64,000 bases of DNA, from assembly GCF_017744555.1 (NCBI RefSeq), contig NZ_JAGIBD010000015.1, forward strand, positions 1 through 64,000. Direction: 5' to 3'. This DNA is from Cellulomonas sp. (GTDB taxonomy: Bacteria > Actinomycetota > Actinomycetes > Actinomycetales > Cellulomonadaceae). This document shows, one piece after another, positions 26,209-33,338 of this stretch. The notes beneath the pieces were generated by a model. It searched no databases, was not told where the DNA came from, and saw only the letters and a program-made list of their open reading frames with translations. Numbering within the stretch: position 1 is the first letter of the stretch; each line of letters starts with the position of its first letter. A program made the position numbers and the translations under genes.

Positions 26209-26934
26209 TCAGAGGCTCACGCGACGGGCGCCGGCCCGGTCGAGCACGCCCGCACGCTCCAGCAGGTTGCCCTGGAAGAGGGTGAAACCGAGGCTCCGCG
26301 CGTGACGGAGGGTCTCCGGGTTCTCGACGTACTCGGCCACGAGCAGGGCGCCGTACGAGCGTGCGACGTCCACCACCGGGTGGCCCTCGACGTCCAGGTC
26401 GCGCACGTCGATCTTCACGAAGTCGGCGTGGGGGAGCAGGCGGCGCTGGTCGGCGGTGTTCACGAACGACGGGACCGCGATGCGGAAACCTTCCTCGCGC
26501 AGCCGCCGGACGCCGGCGAGGACGGCCGGGTCGACGTTCATGTCCGTCACCTCGATGACGAGGCGGTCGGGGCGGCGCGGGACGGGCAGCTCGCCCACGA
26601 GGTAGGCGCGCGGGCACCGCACGAACAGGAGCCGTCCGTGCGCGACGTGCTCGAGGTCGGCTCGTCCGAAGGTGGCACCGAGGACGTGGGCGGTGGCGCG
26701 TTCGTGCTGGTGGGCGCTCCACGAGCCCGCGGAGACCGTCAGCAGGTCCGGCGACCGGAAGGACAGCTGGTAGGCGAAGGCGCGGCCGTGGGAGGAGAAG
26801 ATCCCCTGACGCGCGACGAGCACGGGCTCGTGGGCGACGTGCCGGTCCCATTCCTGGCGGAGCGCGCTCGGGATCGCATCCTCGACGGCTGCTGCCAGTC
26901 GTGCGAGTCGCCCGTCGGCCTCGTCCGGTGTCAT
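26209..26934 (-). CDS. Degenerate EAL-family protein
   Basis: A 241-residue paralogue of the neighbouring EAL gene with an extra N-terminal helix of about 35 residues. It shares the frame of motifs (ARQGIF, LVIEVTD, YVENPETLRHARSLGFTLFQG) with its neighbour's (ARQPIW, LVLEVVE, RVSNPDRLAACKSLGFDLFQG). Key positions are changed: the signature Glu is Gln (YQLSFR), the FVN Asn is replaced (FVRC), and the Asp pair is lost (AVPSF instead of IDDF). The Lys of FVKIDV and the Glu of VAEYVE remain. It is therefore probably catalytically dead and could bind cyclic-di-GMP or a partner protein. Inverted repeats at 26927-26966 overlap its start codon and promoter. Confidence 0.8.
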   Translation of the reverse strand: MTPDEADGRLARLAAAVEDAIPSALRQEWDRHVAHEPVLVARQGIFSSHGRAFAYQLSFRSPDLLTVSAGSWSAHQHERATAHVLGATFGRADLEHVAHGRLLFVRCPRAYLVGELPVPRRPDRLVIEVTDMNVDPAVLAGVRRLREEGFRIAVPSFVNTADQRRLLPHADFVKIDVRDLDVEGHPVVDVARSYGALLVAEYVENPETLRHARSLGFTLFQGNLLERAGVLDRAGARRVSL

Positions 26935-26966
26935 GGGAACTATGACACCACAACTTCAGCGTTGTG
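26927..26966 (-). promoter_or_regulatory. Two inverted repeats over the promoter and start of the degenerate EAL gene
   Basis: GGTGTCAT (26927-26934) and ATGACACC (26942-26949) are perfect 8-base arms around a 7-base spacer, and the first arm contains the start codon. CACAAC (26949-26954) and GTTGTG (26961-26966) form a second perfect repeat next to it. On the minus strand CATAGT (26939-26944) lies between the first pair and could be the -10 box, with TTCACA about 18 bases upstream. A repressor bound here would block initiation. Confidence 0.5.
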
Positions 26967-27146
26967 AACCGCCGGATCGCGGGTGGATTTCGCTCGATTC
27001 GCGCAGGATGATCTCGACAGCCCTGCAGAGGTGTCACCCTGTCCTCTCCACGGGTGACGGCGCCCGGAATCCGGAGACAACCTGGAGCCGGTGGCGTCAT
27101 CATGTACTTGACCTTCTACGTGCCCCACATGACAGGAGCCTCGCCC

Positions 27147-27287
27147 ATGTCCCGTCCTCTCAAGAACACCGCCGTAGCCTTCGCGTTCCTGATCTTCCTC
27201 GGCCTCGGCGGGGGAACGGCCCTCGCGGACGGCGCAAGCACGCAGACGGGTGGCGCCTCCGGGTGCTGCCGTCAGCTCACGGAGTGA
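27147..27287 (+). CDS. Small secreted peptide (46 residues), candidate signal peptide precursor
   Basis: A short gene that automatic annotation may miss. It starts at an ATG with a strong AGGAG eight bases upstream. The product has a basic N-terminus (MSRPLKN), a hydrophobic core (AVAFAFLIFLGLGGG) and a signal-peptidase-like site (TALA before DG). Cleavage there would release a 19-residue peptide, DGASTQTGGASGCCRQLTE, with two adjacent cysteines. A 15-bp hairpin terminator begins 12 bases after the stop. The next gene encodes an HTH-TPR regulator, the arrangement of RRNPP peptide-receptor systems. No export or processing genes are beside it. The coding call rests on ribosome site, signal peptide and terminator; the signalling role is inference. 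Confidence 0.65.
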   Translation: MSRPLKNTAVAFAFLIFLGLGGGTALADGASTQTGGASGCCRQLTE

Positions 27288-27298
27288 CCTGAGCACCA

Positions 27299-27349
27299 GG
27301 GTCGTTCCCGGGGCGCGGCGACGGAGCCGGCGTCCCCCGGGAACGACCC
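27299..27349 (+). terminator. Strong hairpin terminator after the small peptide gene
   Basis: Two perfect 15-base complementary arms, 27299-27313 and 27335-27349 (GGGTCGTTCCCGGGG and its complement), are separated by 21 bases. The stem begins 12 bases after the stop of the 46-codon gene and would isolate it from the regulator downstream. Confidence 0.75.
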
Positions 27350-27407
27350 GTCCGCGGACCGCGACCTGGACGTCGGCTGTGAGATCGACCCGGGCGGGCG
27401 TGGGTGG

Positions 27408-27449
27408 TGGACAGATTCGGCGTCACACATACAATGACTTGACATGACG
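27408..27449 (+). promoter_or_regulatory. Promoter of the XRE-TPR gene with TGACN triplicate over the start codon
   Basis: TGGACA (27408-27413), a 16-base spacer and TACAAT (27430-27435) make a good vegetative promoter. The expected RNA start is at or next to the ATG at 27444, so the mRNA is leaderless. Three direct 5-base repeats, TGACT-TGACA-TGACG (27435-27449), run from the -10 box into the start codon and could be a binding site for the regulator itself. Confidence 0.6.
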
Positions 27450-28769
27450 ACCATTGCTGACCGGGTGCGCGAGGCCCGGCTCGCTGCAGGACTCTCCCAG
27501 ACCGCCCTCGCGGGGTCGGCCTTCTCCCCGAGCTACATCTCCCTGATCGAGGCGGGGCACCGCGAACCCACGGACGCAGCGCTGGCCGTGCTGGCCGGTC
27601 GGCTCGGAACGACGCTCGAGTACCTCCGTCACGGCGAGGACGGGCCGAACGAGGCGCGGACCCGGCTCGAGATCGACTACGCGCGGCTCGACATGTCGCA
27701 GGGCGACGCGCCCGCGGCGCTGCGCCGGCTGCAGAGCCTCGACCTGGACGTCATCACGCCCGCGCTGCGCGTCGTCGCCCTCACCGCGATGGCACGCGCC
27801 CACGAGTCGGTAGGTGAGCTCGAGGAGGCCGTCGCCATCCTCGAGCCGCTCCTCGCGGACGCCCGTGAGCGGGGCAACCACCTCGAGGCCGCCAGTCTCG
27901 CGACGGCCCTCGTCGGCTCGTACATGGACGCGGGCGACCTGCACCGCAGCGTCGAGGTCGGGGAGCGCGTGCTCGCGGAGCTCGAGCAGGCGGAGCTCGC
28001 CGGGGTGGACGAGCACCTGCGGCTCGCGTCGACGGTCCTGTGGTCGTACGTCGAGCGCGGTGACCTGCTCTACGCCACGCACCGCGCCGCGGAGCTGATC
28101 CGGCTCGCGGAGTCGCTGGGGACCCCGCGGGGTCGGGGGAGCGTCTACTGGAACGCCGCCCTGGTGGCAGAGCAGCGTCGCGACTACGAGCTCGCACAGC
28201 GCTACACCGAGCGTGCGCTGGCTCTGCTGGCCGAGGGCGGAGAGCCCGACCGTGACCTGCCGCGACTGCGTCTGAACTACGCGTGGCTCCTGCTGCGCTC
28301 CGAGCCGGCCGAGCCTCGGGAGGCCCTCGAGCAGATCGAGCGTGCGGCGCCCGACCTGGCGCTGCTCGGTTCCGAGCTCGACCTCGCGCGGCTCGACGTC
28401 GAGCGTTCGCGTGCGCACCTGCTGCTGGGCGACCTCAACGCGGCCGACGCGTTCGTCAACGCCGCGCTCGAGCGGCTCGGCGAGCCGCCGCGTCTCGAGA
28501 CGGCGGTCGCGCAGCTGTCGCTCGGCGACGTGCGGCACGCGCAGGGTGACGCCGACGGTGCGACGCGTGCGTACCAGTGGGCTGCCGACATGCTCGGCAT
28601 GATGTCCGCGTCCCGCCAGTCGGCGGCGGCGTGGCGTGATCTCGGCGACCGGTTCGTCCGTCAAGGCGACACGGCCGCCGCCGCGCAGGCGTTCGACAGG
28701 GCGCTGCGCGAGGCCGGTTTCCGGCCGTCGGTCCCGCTCAGCAGCTGGGAGACCTGGTCGCTGACCTGA
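27444..28769 (+). CDS. XRE-family HTH regulator with C-terminal TPR repeats (RRNPP-like)
   Basis: A 441-residue cytoplasmic regulator. The N-terminal 60 residues are an XRE helix-turn-helix (IADRVREARLAAGLSQTALA, SPSYISLIEAGHREP). The rest is helical with tetratricopeptide features, for example ALTAMARAHESVGELEEAVAIL, GDLHRSVEVGERVLAELEQ, YELAQRYTERALALLAEG and GDTAAAAQAFDRALREAGF. Such HTH-TPR proteins include peptide-responsive regulators of the RRNPP group, but also many actinobacterial regulators with no known peptide. The gene directly upstream encodes a small secreted peptide, and the promoter has a triple TGACN repeat suited to autoregulation. A 23-bp hairpin terminator follows nine bases after the stop. 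Target genes may be the two EAL genes nearby; this is inference. Confidence 0.85.
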   Translation: MTTIADRVREARLAAGLSQTALAGSAFSPSYISLIEAGHREPTDAALAVLAGRLGTTLEYLRHGEDGPNEARTRLEIDYARLDMSQGDAPAALRRLQSLDLDVITPALRVVALTAMARAHESVGELEEAVAILEPLLADARERGNHLEAASLATALVGSYMDAGDLHRSVEVGERVLAELEQAELAGVDEHLRLASTVLWSYVERGDLLYATHRAAELIRLAESLGTPRGRGSVYWNAALVAEQRRDYELAQRYTERALALLAEGGEPDRDLPRLRLNYAWLLLRSEPAEPREALEQIERAAPDLALLGSELDLARLDVERSRAHLLLGDLNAADAFVNAALERLGEPPRLETAVAQLSLGDVRHAQGDADGATRAYQWAADMLGMMSASRQSAAAWRDLGDRFVRQGDTAAAAQAFDRALREAGFRPSVPLSSWETWSLT

Positions 28770-28777
28770 TCGGGCTG

Positions 28778-28829
28778 GACAACAGTGAAGGCGTCACCCC
28801 GCAGGGGGGGTGACGCCTTCACTGTTGTC
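28778..28829. terminator. Very strong bidirectional terminator
   Basis: Perfect 23-base arms (28778-28800 and 28807-28829) with a 6-base loop lie between the convergent XRE-TPR and rpsT genes. It can end transcription from both sides. Confidence 0.85.
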
Positions 28830-28887
28830 GTCTCGGGCGGGTGGTGCCGCCGGAGGGCCGACCGAGGTGCCCCGGAGGGGCAGCGAC

Positions 28888-29148
28888 TCAGAGGGCCGCG
28901 ACGGCCTTCGCCAGCGCCGACTTCTTGTTGGCGGCCTGGTTGGAGTGGATGACACCCTTCGAGACGGCCTTGTCGAGCTTCTTCGACGCCGTCACGAGCG
29001 CGGCCTGGGCCGCCTCCTTGTCACCAGCGGAGACGGACTCGCGGACGCGACGGACGTGCGTCTTGAGCTCCGACTTGACGGCCTTGTTGCGCAGGCGCGC
29101 CTTCTCGTTGGTGTTGATGCGCTTGATCTGGGACTTGATGTTGGCCAC
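28888..29148 (-). CDS. rpsT: 30S ribosomal protein S20
   Basis: An 86-residue basic ribosomal protein that binds 16S rRNA in the small subunit. The sequence [22 protein letters not shown] at the start and [20 protein letters not shown] at the end are diagnostic, and the length is normal. The start is GTG with an AAGAGAG ribosome site about 7 bases upstream. A minus-strand -10 box TAGCAT (29289-29294) would give a 5' leader of about 130 bases, long for this gene and a possible place for feedback control. Between this leader and the PemK-like gene there is nothing else in 29149-29309. Confidence 0.97.
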   Translation of the reverse strand: MANIKSQIKRINTNEKARLRNKAVKSELKTHVRRVRESVSAGDKEAAQAALVTASKKLDKAVSKGVIHSNQAANKKSALAKAVAAL

Positions 29149-29309
29149 GTGTGGACTCTCTTGTGCGTTCGCCGAAGCGATCTGACAGGTCGTAGAGGGC
29201 GCGCACAGCTCCGGGACTGGGGCGTGGGGACACCCGCGGAGAGGAGCTGGGCTTGTGCCCGCCGACCCGGGCGGACACGCGATTCACCATGCTACCAGCC
29301 GCTGCGCCC

Positions 29310-29849
29310 TCACCGAGACCCGCGTGCGTGTGGGCGCCGGCCGTCATCCCCGAACGACAGTGCCCGCGCGACCTCGTCGAACAGCGTGCGGTCCAGCACG
29401 GAGCCCTCGCGGCGCACTGCCTGCGGGTCGACCCGCAGGACCCGGTCGAGCCGGACCTCGCTCGGCCGGCCCTGCCGGTCCCACGCGCCGGGTCCGAGGT
29501 CCATCCAGCGCCGGCCCCACCGCGCCTCGTCGGCGGCGTCCCGGGTGTGGTCCTTGCTGGTGAGCATGAGTGCGAGCAGGACCCCGCCGTCGCGGCCCAC
29601 CACGAGAACCGGCCGGTCCTTGCCCTGGGACGGGTCGTCCTCGTACGGCACCCACGTCCACACGACCTCGCCGGGATCGGCGACACCGTCGGGCGACGGC
29701 GAGTACTCGACGCGGACGGGGCCGTGGTGGTCGGGCAGCGCGCGCGGTGTCGTCGGCGTGGCGGGCGTCGTCGGGCCGGTCCGGCGGGACGATCGGACGG
29801 CACCGACCAGGCGTCGCAGGGCAGAGGTCACACGGCTGGTCACGGCCAC
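29310..29849 (-). CDS. PemK-like (MazF-fold) protein without a visible antitoxin
   Basis: A 179-residue protein. The C-terminal part, beginning near RVEYSPSPDGVADPGEVVWTWVPYEDD (about residue 50), fits the PemK/MazF-type fold: PGEVVWTWVPYEDDPSQGKDRPVLVVGRDGG followed by LALMLTSKDH. MazF-like toxins are RNA endonucleases, but many actinobacterial members like this have no antitoxin and an unknown role. No short antitoxin gene lies upstream; the neighbour is the divergent ATP-grasp gene. TACCGT on the minus strand (29857-29862) lies seven bases before GTG 29849, so I take that as a leaderless start. GTG 29909 is in frame further upstream and is what a longest-frame caller would use. Confidence 0.75.
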   Translation of the reverse strand: MAVTSRVTSALRRLVGAVRSSRRTGPTTPATPTTPRALPDHHGPVRVEYSPSPDGVADPGEVVWTWVPYEDDPSQGKDRPVLVVGRDGGVLLALMLTSKDHTRDAADEARWGRRWMDLGPGAWDRQGRPSEVRLDRVLRVDPQAVRREGSVLDRTLFDEVARALSFGDDGRRPHARGSR

Positions 29850-29929
29850 GGCGTCGACGGTACCGGCACGTCGTGCGGCCCGGGTCCCGACGTAACGCAC
29901 CGTTGACACGCCAGGGTTACTGTCACGCC

Positions 29930-31513
29930 ATGGCGGACCTGTTCGACGACTACCCGGCGGGGCCGGCCTGGGACGAGATGATCGGGCCGGGCGGCGACCC
30001 GAGGCCCGCCTACCAGCGCGTCCACGAGGCGTTCGCGCAGCTCTCGGCCGGCGAGCTCCAGGGCCGGGCGGACACGCTCGCCCGCTCGTACATGGCCCAG
30101 GGCGTGACGTTCGACTTCGCGGGCGAGGAGCGGCCGTTCCCGCTCGACGTCGTGCCGCGCGTCATCGCGGGCAGCGAGTGGGAGCAGATGGCGCCCGGCG
30201 TCGCCCAGCGGGTGCGCGCCCTGGAGGCGTTCCTCGCGGACGTCTACGGGCCGCAGCGGGCGGTCGCCGACGGCGTCGTGCCGCGGTCCGTGATCGTGTC
30301 GTCGACGCACTTCCACCGGGCCGCCCGGGGGATCCAGCCGCCCAACGGCGTGCGTGTGCACGTGTCCGGCATCGACCTGGTCCGCGACGGCGACGGCGAC
30401 TGGCGGGTGCTCGAGGACAACGTGAGGGTGCCGAGCGGCGTCAGCTACGTGCTGTCGAACCGCCGCGCCATGGCGCAGACGTTCCCCGAGGTGTTCGCGT
30501 CGATGCGGATCCGCCCGGTCGCGGACTACCCCCGGCGGCTGCTGGCGGCGCTCACCGCCGCGGCGCCCGCCGGCGTGGACGAGCCGACCGTCGTCGTCCT
30601 CACGCCCGGCGTGTTCAACTCCGCGTACTTCGAGCACTCGCTGCTGGCCCGGTCGATGGGCGTCGAGCTCGTCGAGGGGCGCGACCTGTTCTGCGCGAGC
30701 GGGCGGGTGTGGATGCGGACCACGCAGGGGCGGCGCCGGGTCGACGTGATCTACCGGCGCGTGGACGACGACTACCTCGACCCCGTCGCGTTCCGGTCCG
30801 ACTCGCTGCTCGGCAGCCCGGGCCTGCTGACGTGCGCGCGCAACGGCACGGTCACGATCGCGAACGCGGTCGGCAACGGCGTTGCCGACGACAAGCTCGT
30901 CTACACGTACGTGCCCGACCTGGTCCGGTACTACCTCGGCGAGGAGCCGATCCTCCCGAACGTCGACACGTGGCGCCTCGAGGACCCGGGTGCGCTCGAG
31001 GAGGTGCTGGACCGCCTCGACGAGCTCGTGGTCAAGCCCGTCGACGGGTCGGGCGGCAAGGGGCTCGTCGTCGGGCCGGCAGCGTCGCGTGCCGAGCTCG
31101 CCGCGCTGCGCACCCGGCTCGTCGACGACCCGCGCGGGTGGATCGCGCAGCCGGTGATCCAGCTGTCGACCGTGCCGACGCTCGTCGACGACGGGCTGCG
31201 CCCCCGGCACACCGACCTGCGGCCGTTCGCGGTCAACGACGGCGAGAACGTCTGGGTGCTGCCCGGCGGCCTCACGCGAGTCGCGCTGCCCGAGGGCCAG
31301 CTCGTCGTGAACTCGTCGCAGGGCGGCGGGTCCAAGGACACGTGGGTGCTCGGCGGTGCCGTCCCGAGGCGGGCGGCCCGGCCGTCCGACCTGCCGCACC
31401 CCGTCCCGGTCGACGCGGCGGTGCCCATCGACGCGAACCCGAACGACGTCCGCGCGCAGGTCATGCAGCAGCAGCAAGGGCGCACCCACGAGGACGGGGG
31501 CCGCCCGTGCTGA
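29930..31513 (+). CDS. Circularly permuted type 2 ATP-grasp protein
   Basis: A 527-residue member of the circularly permuted ATP-grasp family (formerly DUF404/DUF407), thought to make a peptide-like bond using ATP. Landmarks are the N-terminal WDEMIGPGGDPRPAYQRVHEAF, DVVPRVIAGSEW, VHVSGIDLVRDGDGDWRVLE, PSGVSYVLSNRRAM and VVKPVDGSGGKGLVVGP (glycine-rich ATP loop), and the end LTRVALPEGQLVVNSSQGGGSKDTWVL. It overlaps the next gene (alpha-E) by seven bases, and a transglutaminase gene follows. This ATP-grasp/alpha-E/transglutaminase trio is a recurrent bacterial cassette whose product is unknown. TACTGT (29918-29923) is six bases before the ATG. Confidence 0.93.
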   Translation: MADLFDDYPAGPAWDEMIGPGGDPRPAYQRVHEAFAQLSAGELQGRADTLARSYMAQGVTFDFAGEERPFPLDVVPRVIAGSEWEQMAPGVAQRVRALEAFLADVYGPQRAVADGVVPRSVIVSSTHFHRAARGIQPPNGVRVHVSGIDLVRDGDGDWRVLEDNVRVPSGVSYVLSNRRAMAQTFPEVFASMRIRPVADYPRRLLAALTAAAPAGVDEPTVVVLTPGVFNSAYFEHSLLARSMGVELVEGRDLFCASGRVWMRTTQGRRRVDVIYRRVDDDYLDPVAFRSDSLLGSPGLLTCARNGTVTIANAVGNGVADDKLVYTYVPDLVRYYLGEEPILPNVDTWRLEDPGALEEVLDRLDELVVKPVDGSGGKGLVVGPAASRAELAALRTRLVDDPRGWIAQPVIQLSTVPTLVDDGLRPRHTDLRPFAVNDGENVWVLPGGLTRVALPEGQLVVNSSQGGGSKDTWVLGGAVPRRAARPSDLPHPVPVDAAVPIDANPNDVRAQVMQQQQGRTHEDGGRPC

Positions 31514-32436
31514 GCCGCATCGCCGAGTCGCTGTTCTGGATCGGCCGGTACGTGGAGCGGGCGGACGACACGGCGCGCCTGCTCGACGTGCACGTGCAGA
31601 TCCTGCTCGAGGACCCGTGGGCCGAGGAGGACCTCGCCTGCCGGTCGCTGCTGTCCGTCATGGACCGGCCCGCGCCGCCGACGCACCTCGAGGTCGGCCG
31701 CGAGTACGTGCTCGACATGCTCGCGTACGACCGGTTCGCGCCGTCGTCCATCGCCGGGTCGCTCGTGTCAGCCCGCGAGAACGCCCGCCGGGCCCGCGAG
31801 ATCATCTCCACCGAGCTGTGGGAGTGCCTCAACACCACCTGGAACCAGCTCCCGTCGCACATGCGCCCGGCCCGACCGCACGACTACTTCACGTGGGTCC
31901 GCGAACGCGCCGCGATCGTCGCCGGGATCATGGACTCGGCCACGTCGCGCGACGACACCTGGCAGTTCATGGTGCTCGGCCGCTCCATCGAGCGGGCCGA
32001 CATGACGGCCCGCCTGCTGACCACGCGGGCCCTCGCCGGCTCCGCGGGGCCGAGCTGGACGACGCTGCTGCGGTCGTGCGGCGCGCACGAGGCGTTCCTG
32101 CGGACCTACCGGGGGACGGCGTCCGACCAGCGGGCCGCCGGGTTCCTGCTCCTGGACCGGCTCTTCCCGCGGTCGATCGTCTTCGCGCTCAACCAGGCGG
32201 AGACGTGCCTGTCGCTCCTGGAGCCGGTGGCCGACCGGTCGTCCGTCGACGACGCGCGCCGGCACATCGGCTTCGTGCGCACGAGCCTGGAGTACCGGCC
32301 GCTCGACGAGGTGCTCGACGACCTGCCGAAGGCGATGGAGCAGGTGCAGCGCGCGTGCTCCGCGGCCTCGGACGCGATCCGCGGACGGTACTTCCCCTCG
32401 GGGTCGGCGACGCACTGGGTGGGAGAGGCGCTGTGA
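31507..32436 (+). CDS. Alpha-E domain protein (DUF403)
   Basis: A 309-residue, almost wholly helical protein of the alpha-E (DUF403) family. It begins MLSRIAESLFWIGRYVERADDTARLLDVH, the typical signature, repeated in related form in the middle (WQFMVLGRSIERADMTARLL). These proteins regularly accompany circularly permuted ATP-grasp enzymes and transglutaminase-like proteins and probably act with them, but no biochemical role is established. The GTG start overlaps the stop of the ATP-grasp gene, so they are translationally coupled. No signal peptide or membrane segment is seen. Confidence 0.93.
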   Translation: MLSRIAESLFWIGRYVERADDTARLLDVHVQILLEDPWAEEDLACRSLLSVMDRPAPPTHLEVGREYVLDMLAYDRFAPSSIAGSLVSARENARRAREIISTELWECLNTTWNQLPSHMRPARPHDYFTWVRERAAIVAGIMDSATSRDDTWQFMVLGRSIERADMTARLLTTRALAGSAGPSWTTLLRSCGAHEAFLRTYRGTASDQRAAGFLLLDRLFPRSIVFALNQAETCLSLLEPVADRSSVDDARRHIGFVRTSLEYRPLDEVLDDLPKAMEQVQRACSAASDAIRGRYFPSGSATHWVGEAL

Positions 32437-32485
32437 GCGCGCCGGAGGGCGCCCGCGCCCGCAGGTTCGCGAACGAGGAGACGCT

Positions 32486-33325
32486 GTGACCAGGTTGCGG
32501 GTCGTGCACACGTCGACGTTCCGGTACGCCGGGGCCGTCGTCGCGTCGTACAACGAGGCGCGGATGACGCCGCTGTCCCAGCACGGGCAGACGGTGGTCG
32601 AGTCGCGGATCGACGTGCAGCCGCACACGTGGTGGCACGAGTACCGGGACTACTGGGGCACGGCGGTGACGGCGTTCGAGGTGCTGACGCCACACGAGTC
32701 GATGGTCGTGACTGCCGAGCACGTCGTCGAGGTCGCCCCCCGCGGGCCCGTCCGGTCGCCCGCCGGGTGGGACGTGCTGCGCGGCCCGGAGCTGCGCGAC
32801 CGGCTCGCGGAGTTCCTGGCCGACACGGCGACGACCGAGCCGCCCGAGGAGGTCGTCGAGCTCGCGCGGACGGCCGCGGCGGACCTGGAACCGGCGGAGG
32901 CCGCGCTCGCGGTGAGTGCCGCGCTGCGCGACGCCCTGGAGTACATCCCGGGCGTGACGACGGTGCACACCCCGGCCGCGGAGGCCTGGGCCGCGCGGGC
33001 GGGCGTGTGCCAGGACATCGCGCACCTCGTCACCGGGGCGCTGCGGGCCATCGGGATCCCCGCACGGTACGTGTCGGGTTACCTCCACCCGGACCAGGGG
33101 GCGGACGTCGGCACGACCGTCCTCGGTGAGTCGCACGCGTGGGTCGAGTGGTGGGTCGGGGAGTGGTTCGCGTACGACCCGACGAACCGGACCGTCGCGG
33201 GCGAGCACCACGTGGTGCTCGCGCGGGGCCGGTCGTACGACGACGTGCCGCCGCTGCGCGGGATATACGCGGGTGCGGGGACGCAGGACGCCGACGTGCA
33301 GGTCCGGATCACGCGCGAGGCGTGA
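32486..33325 (+). CDS. Transglutaminase-like cysteine peptidase
   Basis: A 279-residue protein with the N-terminal beta domain (RVVHTSTFRYAGAVVASYNEARMTP) that accompanies bacterial transglutaminase-like enzymes, and a core with the catalytic triad: Cys of AGVCQDIAH (about 174), His of ESHAWVEWW (about 216) and Asp of YDPTNR (about 231). It may cleave or cross-link the product of the ATP-grasp/alpha-E pair upstream. There is no signal peptide, so it acts in the cytoplasm. The GTG at 32486 gives the family-typical start, 49 bases after the previous stop. A small hairpin (33322-33338) spans its end and that of the convergent gene. Confidence 0.92.
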   Translation: MTRLRVVHTSTFRYAGAVVASYNEARMTPLSQHGQTVVESRIDVQPHTWWHEYRDYWGTAVTAFEVLTPHESMVVTAEHVVEVAPRGPVRSPAGWDVLRGPELRDRLAEFLADTATTEPPEEVVELARTAAADLEPAEAALAVSAALRDALEYIPGVTTVHTPAAEAWAARAGVCQDIAHLVTGALRAIGIPARYVSGYLHPDQGADVGTTVLGESHAWVEWWVGEWFAYDPTNRTVAGEHHVVLARGRSYDDVPPLRGIYAGAGTQDADVQVRITREA

Positions 33326-33338
33326 CCGGGCCGGTCAC
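33322..33338. terminator. Small hairpin between convergent genes
   Basis: GTGACCG and CGGTCAC around a 3-base loop (17 bases in all) overlap both stop codons of the convergent transglutaminase and isomerase-like genes. Confidence 0.35.
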
